63,922 nt of DNA, taken from Denitromonas iodatirespirans. GTDB lineage: Bacteria > Pseudomonadota > Gammaproteobacteria > Burkholderiales > Rhodocyclaceae. Position 1 is the first letter of the stretch. The number at the start of each line of letters is the position of its first letter. A program made the position numbers and the translations under genes. Below are positions 60,173 through 63,922 of this stretch, one piece after another. The notes below the pieces were generated by a model that worked only from the letters and a program-made list of their open reading frames with translations, was not told the DNA's origin and ran no database searches. The DNA lies in the NCBI RefSeq assembly GCF_018524365.1, contig NZ_JAEKFT010000027.1:1-63922 (forward strand). Reading direction: 5' to 3'.

Positions 60173-60206
60173 TATCGATTCAACGATCTATTCACGAATC
60201 GATTCA
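60173..60206. promoter_or_regulatory. Direct repeats upstream of yjjJ
   Basis: TATCGATTCA (60173) and AATCGATTCA (60197) are direct repeats 24 bp apart, containing palindromic ATCGAT cores, and end 6 bp before the yjjJ start codon. They are candidate operators for the protein's own HTH domain. The link is inferred. Confidence 0.45.
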
Positions 60207-60211
60207 TCCCC

Positions 60212-61555
60212 ATGCCCGACCACGCCGAATCCCTCCGCCGCCACCTCTCGGCCGGTGCGCGCACCGCGCGCCAACTGGCCGATCGGCTGGGCGTCAGCCA
60301 GCCCACGGTGTCGCGCGCCATCGCCGCGCTGGGCGACGACATCGTGCGCATCGGCGCTGCGCGATCCATTCAATACGCCTTGCGCGACACCACGCGCGGC
60401 CTGCCCGACATGCCGGTGTACCGTGTCGACACCCAAGGGCGGCTGCGCAAGCTCGGCATGCTGATCCCGGTGCGGCCGGACGGCTTCGTCATGCGCCAGG
60501 AAGACGGCGTGACGCTGCACAGCGAAGGCCTGCCCTGGTGGCTGTTCGACATGCGGCCGCAAGGCTACCTCGGGCGCGCCTACGTGGCCCGCCACAGCCA
60601 GGCCCTCGGTCTGCCCGACCGGCTCGCCGACTGGAGCGACACCCACGCCCTGCATGCGCTGCTGGCGCACGGGCACGACGTGGTCGGCAACCTGCTGCTG
60701 GGCGACACCGCCCGGCAGCATTTCCTCGCCGCGCCCGAGGGCGTGCCGCTCACGCAGCCCGGCAGGGGCGCGGCATATGCCGAGCTGGCGCAGGCCGCCG
60801 CTCGCGGCGAGGCGCCGGGCTCGTCCGCCGGCGGCGAGCAGCCCAAGTTCACCGCCCTGGCCGCCACTCCCGACGGCCCGCGGCATGTGATCGTCAAGTT
60901 CAGCGAAGCCGAAGCCAGCCCGGTCACCGAGCGCTGGCGCGACCTGCTGCTGGCCGAACACCTTGCCCTCGACACCCTGCGCCGCGCCGGCCTCCCGGCC
61001 GCCACCTCGCGCATCGTCGACCATGCCGGGCAGCGCTTCCTCGAAGTCGAACGCTTCGACCGCGTCGGCCCTCTCGGCCGGCGCTCGCTGCACTCGCTCG
61101 CCGCGCTCGACGCCGAATTCGTCGGCACCGGCGCCGGCATCTGGCCCACCGCCGTGCGCCCGCTGGCCAGCGCCGGGCAGATCACCCCCGAGGCCGCGGA
61201 TACCGCCGGCCTGCTGTGGGCCTTCGGCACCCTCATCGGCAACACCGACATGCACCACGGCAACCTCTCCTTCATCGCCGACCACGGCCGCCCGTACGGC
61301 ATCGCCCCCGCCTACGACATGACCCCCATGGCCTTCGCCCCCCATCGCAGCGGCGCCCTGCCCGACACCCTGCCGGCGGCGACCATCCACGCCAGCGTCA
61401 GCGCCGAGCACTGGCGCCGCGCCGAAGCGCTGGCGCGGGCGTTTTTGGGGCAGGTTGGGGGAGAGCAAGGATTCAGCCCGCGGTTTCGGGCGTGTGTCGA
61501 TGCCCTGGCGGGGCATGTGGATGCGGCGGGGGAGAAGATCGGGCGGTTGGGGTGA
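60212..61555 (+). CDS. yjjJ: HipA-family kinase YjjJ (solo, with N-terminal HTH)
   Basis: The 447-residue protein has an N-terminal winged helix (TARQLADRLGVSQPTVSRAI, ~18-37) and a HipA kinase body. Its Gly-rich loop is SSAGGEQPKF (204-213), with Lys229, catalytic Asp346 in GNTDMHHGN, and metal-binding Asp369 in PAYDM. E. coli YjjJ has this architecture and acts without a HipB partner. No hipB gene precedes this one. The fused HTH probably provides self-regulation. The targets of phosphorylation are unknown. Confidence 0.9.
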   Translation: MPDHAESLRRHLSAGARTARQLADRLGVSQPTVSRAIAALGDDIVRIGAARSIQYALRDTTRGLPDMPVYRVDTQGRLRKLGMLIPVRPDGFVMRQEDGVTLHSEGLPWWLFDMRPQGYLGRAYVARHSQALGLPDRLADWSDTHALHALLAHGHDVVGNLLLGDTARQHFLAAPEGVPLTQPGRGAAYAELAQAAARGEAPGSSAGGEQPKFTALAATPDGPRHVIVKFSEAEASPVTERWRDLLLAEHLALDTLRRAGLPAATSRIVDHAGQRFLEVERFDRVGPLGRRSLHSLAALDAEFVGTGAGIWPTAVRPLASAGQITPEAADTAGLLWAFGTLIGNTDMHHGNLSFIADHGRPYGIAPAYDMTPMAFAPHRSGALPDTLPAATIHASVSAEHWRRAEALARAFLGQVGGEQGFSPRFRACVDALAGHVDAAGEKIGRLG

Positions 61556-61615
61556 GGTGGGCGGGTGTTTGGCTTCGGGGGCGCGCGAACAAAGGCGCGT
61601 GCCATGCCGATACCG

Positions 61616-61640
61616 TAGGGCGGGATTCATCCCGCCAGCG
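61616..61640. repeat. GTAG-type dispersed palindrome, copy 2
   Basis: GTAGG-GCGGGAT-TC-ATCCCGC-CAGCG, in the same layout as 57360-57385, with a compensated A/T change in the 7-bp stem. It lies in the 280-bp gap between yjjJ and the Fic gene. Confidence 0.75.
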
Positions 61641-61727
61641 GTGGTTGATTGGCCGCGGCTGCCGCTCGCCGCTGCTGCCCAAGATGGGGTAAGGCCAACG
61701 AGCGCGGGTTGGCACCAGACCGTGCGA

Positions 61728-61754
61728 TGGCGCAGTTCACCCTGAACTGCGCCA
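61728..61754. promoter_or_regulatory. Inverted repeat 1 upstream of the Fic gene
   Basis: TGGCGCAGTTCA-CCC-TGAACTGCGCCA is a perfect 12-bp inverted repeat with a 3-nt spacer. It is followed 42 bp (centre to centre) by a related repeat, so two operator sites are probable. The 42-bp distance is close to four helical turns. Confidence 0.65.
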
Positions 61755-61770
61755 CATCTTTGGCCAAAAC

Positions 61771-61795
61771 TGGCGCGGTTCAATAAACTGCGCCA
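61771..61795. promoter_or_regulatory. Inverted repeat 2 upstream of the Fic gene
   Basis: TGGCGCGGTTCA pairs with TAAACTGCGCCA at 10 of 12 positions, using the same GCGC(A/G)GTT half site as repeat 1. It ends 40 bp before the Fic start at 61836. The two sites probably bind the protein's own HTH or another regulator. Confidence 0.6.
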
Positions 61796-61835
61796 CAATC
61801 GCGCCACGACCCCCTCGAACGGCGCCAACGTTCCC

Positions 61836-63197
61836 ATGTCTTCGACCAACGACCTGCTCAACAGCATCCGCGCCTCAGCGAACGGATTGACGCTGGCCGA
61901 ACTCTTGGCCGGGCATCCTGACATTGCCCGGCGAACGGCACAGCGCCACATCGCGAAACTGATCGATAGCGGCCGGATTACCGCACGGGGTGAAGGCCGG
62001 GCCCGTCGATATTTTGATGTCAGCCCCCAGACCGGCGCGGATGCGCCGGCTGACGGCGCCGATGGTTTCCCCCGCCATATCCCCCTGTCGGCCGATAGCG
62101 TCGATGTCCTGGCCTACATCGACCAGCCGCCCGAAGCGCGCACACCGGTGGGCTACCAGCCTGATTTTCTGGAGGCCTACCGCCCCAATGAAACCTGGTA
62201 TCTGTCGGCGTCGCTGCGCCGCCAGTTGCACAAGATGGGCAGAACCGCCGACGTCGACAAGCCGGCAGGCACCTACAGTCGTGCGATTCTCAACCGGCTG
62301 CTGGTCGACCTGTCATGGGCGTCAAGCCACCTCGAAGGCAACACCTACTCCCGGCTCGACACGCGCGCACTCATCGAGCACGGCAAGGCCGCGCGCGGCA
62401 AGGCCGCGATCGAGACGCAGATGATCCTCAACCACAAAACAGCCATCGAGCTGTTGGTTGAAAACATCGAAGCCACCGAGCTCAATCGATACACCTTGAT
62501 GAACCTGCACAGCGCGCTGGCGGAAAACCTGCTGCCCAACCCGGCCGACGAAGGGCGAATCCGCCAGCACGCCGTTGATATCGGAAAGAGCGTCTACCGC
62601 CCGCTCTCCACGCCGCAGCAGATCGAGCATGCGCTGGATGCGCTGCTGGGCAAGGTCACGCAGATTCGCGACCCGTTCGAGCAGTCCTTCTTCATGATGG
62701 TGCACCTGCCCTACCTGCAGCCCTTTGCCGACATCAACAAGCGCACCTCGCGCCTGGCCGCCAACCTGCCCCTGTTCCGCGCCAACCTGTGCCCGCTCAC
62801 CTTTCTGGACGTGCCCGAGCAGGCCTACAGCCGCGCCACACTGGGTGTGTACGAGATGACCCGCGTCGAGCTGCTGCGCGACCTGTACGTCTGGGCCTAC
62901 GAACGCTCGACGCAGGAATATCTCGCCATCAAGCAAGACCTCGCAGAACCCGACCCCCTCCGCCTGCTCTGGCGCGACCTGATCAAACAAACCATCCACG
63001 AGGTCATCACGCACCCGACGGCGGACCCGCTCGGCTGCATTCAACGAATCACGGGAGAGCGCGTTCCCGAGCAACAGCAACCCGACGTGCAAGCCCTCAT
63101 CGTCGAAGAACTCCGTCGGCTGCATGAGGGTGTGCTGGCTCGCTATGGTTTGCGGCCGTCAGAGTATTTGGCGTGGAAGGTGGTGCAGGGGCGTTGA
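61836..63197 (+). CDS. Fic-family protein with HTH and degenerate active-site motif
   Basis: The 453-residue protein has an N-terminal winged helix (LAGHPDIARRTAQRHIAKLI, ~24-43) and a Fic domain (~130-330). The class II inhibitory motif S-x3-E-G is present as SSHLEG (163-168). The catalytic motif usually reads HPFxxGNGR, but here it is QPFADINKR (295-303), with Gln for His and Ile/Lys for the two Gly. AMP transfer by the usual mechanism is therefore unlikely. A regulatory role or another chemistry is possible. The N-terminal HTH and the repeats upstream suggest autoregulation. Confidence 0.85.
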   Translation: MSSTNDLLNSIRASANGLTLAELLAGHPDIARRTAQRHIAKLIDSGRITARGEGRARRYFDVSPQTGADAPADGADGFPRHIPLSADSVDVLAYIDQPPEARTPVGYQPDFLEAYRPNETWYLSASLRRQLHKMGRTADVDKPAGTYSRAILNRLLVDLSWASSHLEGNTYSRLDTRALIEHGKAARGKAAIETQMILNHKTAIELLVENIEATELNRYTLMNLHSALAENLLPNPADEGRIRQHAVDIGKSVYRPLSTPQQIEHALDALLGKVTQIRDPFEQSFFMMVHLPYLQPFADINKRTSRLAANLPLFRANLCPLTFLDVPEQAYSRATLGVYEMTRVELLRDLYVWAYERSTQEYLAIKQDLAEPDPLRLLWRDLIKQTIHEVITHPTADPLGCIQRITGERVPEQQQPDVQALIVEELRRLHEGVLARYGLRPSEYLAWKVVQGR

Positions 63198-63366
63198 CGG
63201 GGGGGAATCGCACCGGGGGGGCTTGGGCGGCGGCCGGACAGCCAGCAACTGAGCTGCAGCTTGACGGGTGATGAGCCACTTTTGCGCCTGTATATAGCAG
63301 GGCACTCGTATCATCAACAGTGTCTCTGGTAGGAAACAGCCTTTGAGTGTGGTGCTGGTCTTGCCA

Positions 63367-63636
63367 TCACGCGACCGCCTTGTTCGACGGCGTAACCTGC
63401 TTTTCGGTTCCGATTGATGCAACCCACGCATCGGCCATCGCAGAGGCCTCGACCTCTTGCCCAGACAGTAGCAGCGCGGTGGCTGCAGCAAGAACACCAG
63501 CAGCATCCTCCCGCTCTTGGATCTCGGGCACACGAACCGCTCCTAGGTCGGCGGGCTCGAATTTCAGCGGGAGTGTCAGAATTTCTGTGTGTGAGGCGCT
63601 CTGAATCGCTTCCTGAGTTGGAAACGCGGTTTTCAT
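63367..63636 (-). CDS. Hypothetical protein whose 5' end lies in IS DNA
   Basis: The 89-residue frame begins MKTAFPTQEAIQSASHTEIL at ATG 63636, within the right end of an IS256-type element. The rest (GAVRVPEIQE, REDAAGVLAAATALLLSGQE) is not recognised. The start of the native gene may have been replaced by the insertion. The overlap with the transposase stop supports this. It may be a broken gene or not expressed. Confidence 0.4.
   Translation of the reverse strand: MKTAFPTQEAIQSASHTEILTLPLKFEPADLGAVRVPEIQEREDAAGVLAAATALLLSGQEVEASAMADAWVASIGTEKQVTPSNKAVA
63571..63597. repeat. Putative right terminal repeat of IS256-family element
   Basis: The sequence GAGTGTCAGAATTTCTGTGT with trailing GTGAGGC resembles IS256-family end sequences, from memory. 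It lies 36 bp past the transposase stop, on its downstream side. The exact end base is uncertain because the left end lies outside the window. Confidence 0.5.
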
Positions 63637-63922
63637 TTTAGGCGATGATCCGTGAAGCGGTCCTCGTAGAGGATCGCGAATTGGTTCATCGCCGCCTTCC
63701 AGTCCTTGGCCGCCCGCCCCCAGTCGGCCGTGATGTTGCGCAGGGCCAGCCAGATGAGCTTGGTGGCCGCCTCATCGCTCGGAAAGTGCCCGCGTGTCTT
63801 GATGATCTTGCGCAGCCGGGCGTTGATGCTCTCGATCGCGTTGGTGGTGTAGATCACACGGCGGATCGGTGAGGGAAAGGCGAAGAACGGAATCACCCGA
63901 TCCCACGCTCGGCGCCAGGCAG
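63633..63922 (-). mobile_element. IS256-family transposase (C-terminal part, cut by window edge)
   Basis: The encoded C-terminus reads AWRRAWDRVIPFFAFPSPIR, then IYTTNAIESINARLRKIIKT, RGHFPSDEAATKLIWLALRN and DWKAAMNQFAILYEDRF. This is the conserved C-terminal region of IS256/Mutator-like DDE transposases, which carries the catalytic Glu. The reading frame is open to the window edge; the N-terminal part lies beyond it. It marks a recent mobile insertion at the right end of the region. Confidence 0.93.

Overview
The window is about 64 kb of high-GC, densely coded chromosome. Gene content suggests a betaproteobacterium, probably Rhodocyclales (Thauera/Azoarcus/Zoogloea-like): polyhydroxyalkanoate synthase, TRAP transporters, a liu-type leucine degradation cluster, RapZ and many c-di-GMP proteins. 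The assignment rests on gene content only. No rRNA, tRNA, CRISPR array or phage genes were seen.

Layout. (1) 1-5.4 kb: the cut end of a TAXI TRAP binding protein; a D-amino-acid dehydrogenase divergent from a LysR regulator; alanine dehydrogenase; a cobalamin-binding-type protein; a PIN protein. (2) 5.4-8.3 kb: an MBL hydrolase-phaC pair on the minus strand, ending in a strong hairpin terminator. (3) 8.45-26.9 kb: a long plus-strand leucine/isovalerate catabolism region. It starts with a MerR-family LiuR regulator and a perfect 22-bp palindrome, and encodes isovaleryl-CoA dehydrogenase, both methylcrotonyl-CoA carboxylase subunits, methylglutaconyl-CoA hydratase and HMG-CoA lyase. Interleaved are a thiolase, a second acyl-CoA dehydrogenase, two hotdog thioesterases, two DsbA-like isomerases, two DUF1289 proteins, a GNAT-carbonic anhydrase fusion and an SbtA/SbtB bicarbonate uptake pair. 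Methylcrotonyl-CoA carboxylase consumes bicarbonate, so the inorganic-carbon genes may supply it. (4) 27.1-30.5 kb: a complete TRAP transporter (DctM, DctQ, Tat-exported DctP).

(5) 30.8-39.4 kb: a minus-strand c-di-GMP island of two operons. One is TonB receptor-YfiR-diguanylate cyclase. The other is periplasmic binding protein-hybrid histidine kinase-HD-GYP response regulator. They place a c-di-GMP maker and a breaker side by side under different envelope inputs. (6) 39.6-53.2 kb: housekeeping and mixed genes: rapZ with a NusG-II protein and a Gx transporter, AsmA, dienelactone hydrolase, PrpF, LysE, a ParA-like ATPase facing a small ribbon-helix-helix-like gene, the glutathione formaldehyde pathway (class III ADH plus S-formylglutathione hydrolase), ArfB, a trypsin-like protease, an RRM protein and small conserved proteins. 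(7) 53.2-57.3 kb: GMC oxidoreductase and CoA-acylating aldehyde dehydrogenase divergent from a LysR regulator. (8) 57.4-60.1 kb: a small Lys/Met/Asp-rich secreted protein, a TPR protein and a HupE/UreJ membrane protein. (9) 60.2-63.9 kb: an accessory edge with a solo HipA-type kinase (YjjJ), a Fic protein with a degenerate active site behind tandem inverted repeats, and a truncated IS256-family element.

The points most worth following are: the bicarbonate-supply genes inside the leucine cluster; a duplicated, diverged start of liuD that forms an overlapping leader ORF; the paired c-di-GMP operons; the Fic protein that keeps its inhibitory motif but lacks the catalytic His; and two families of dispersed palindromic repeats.
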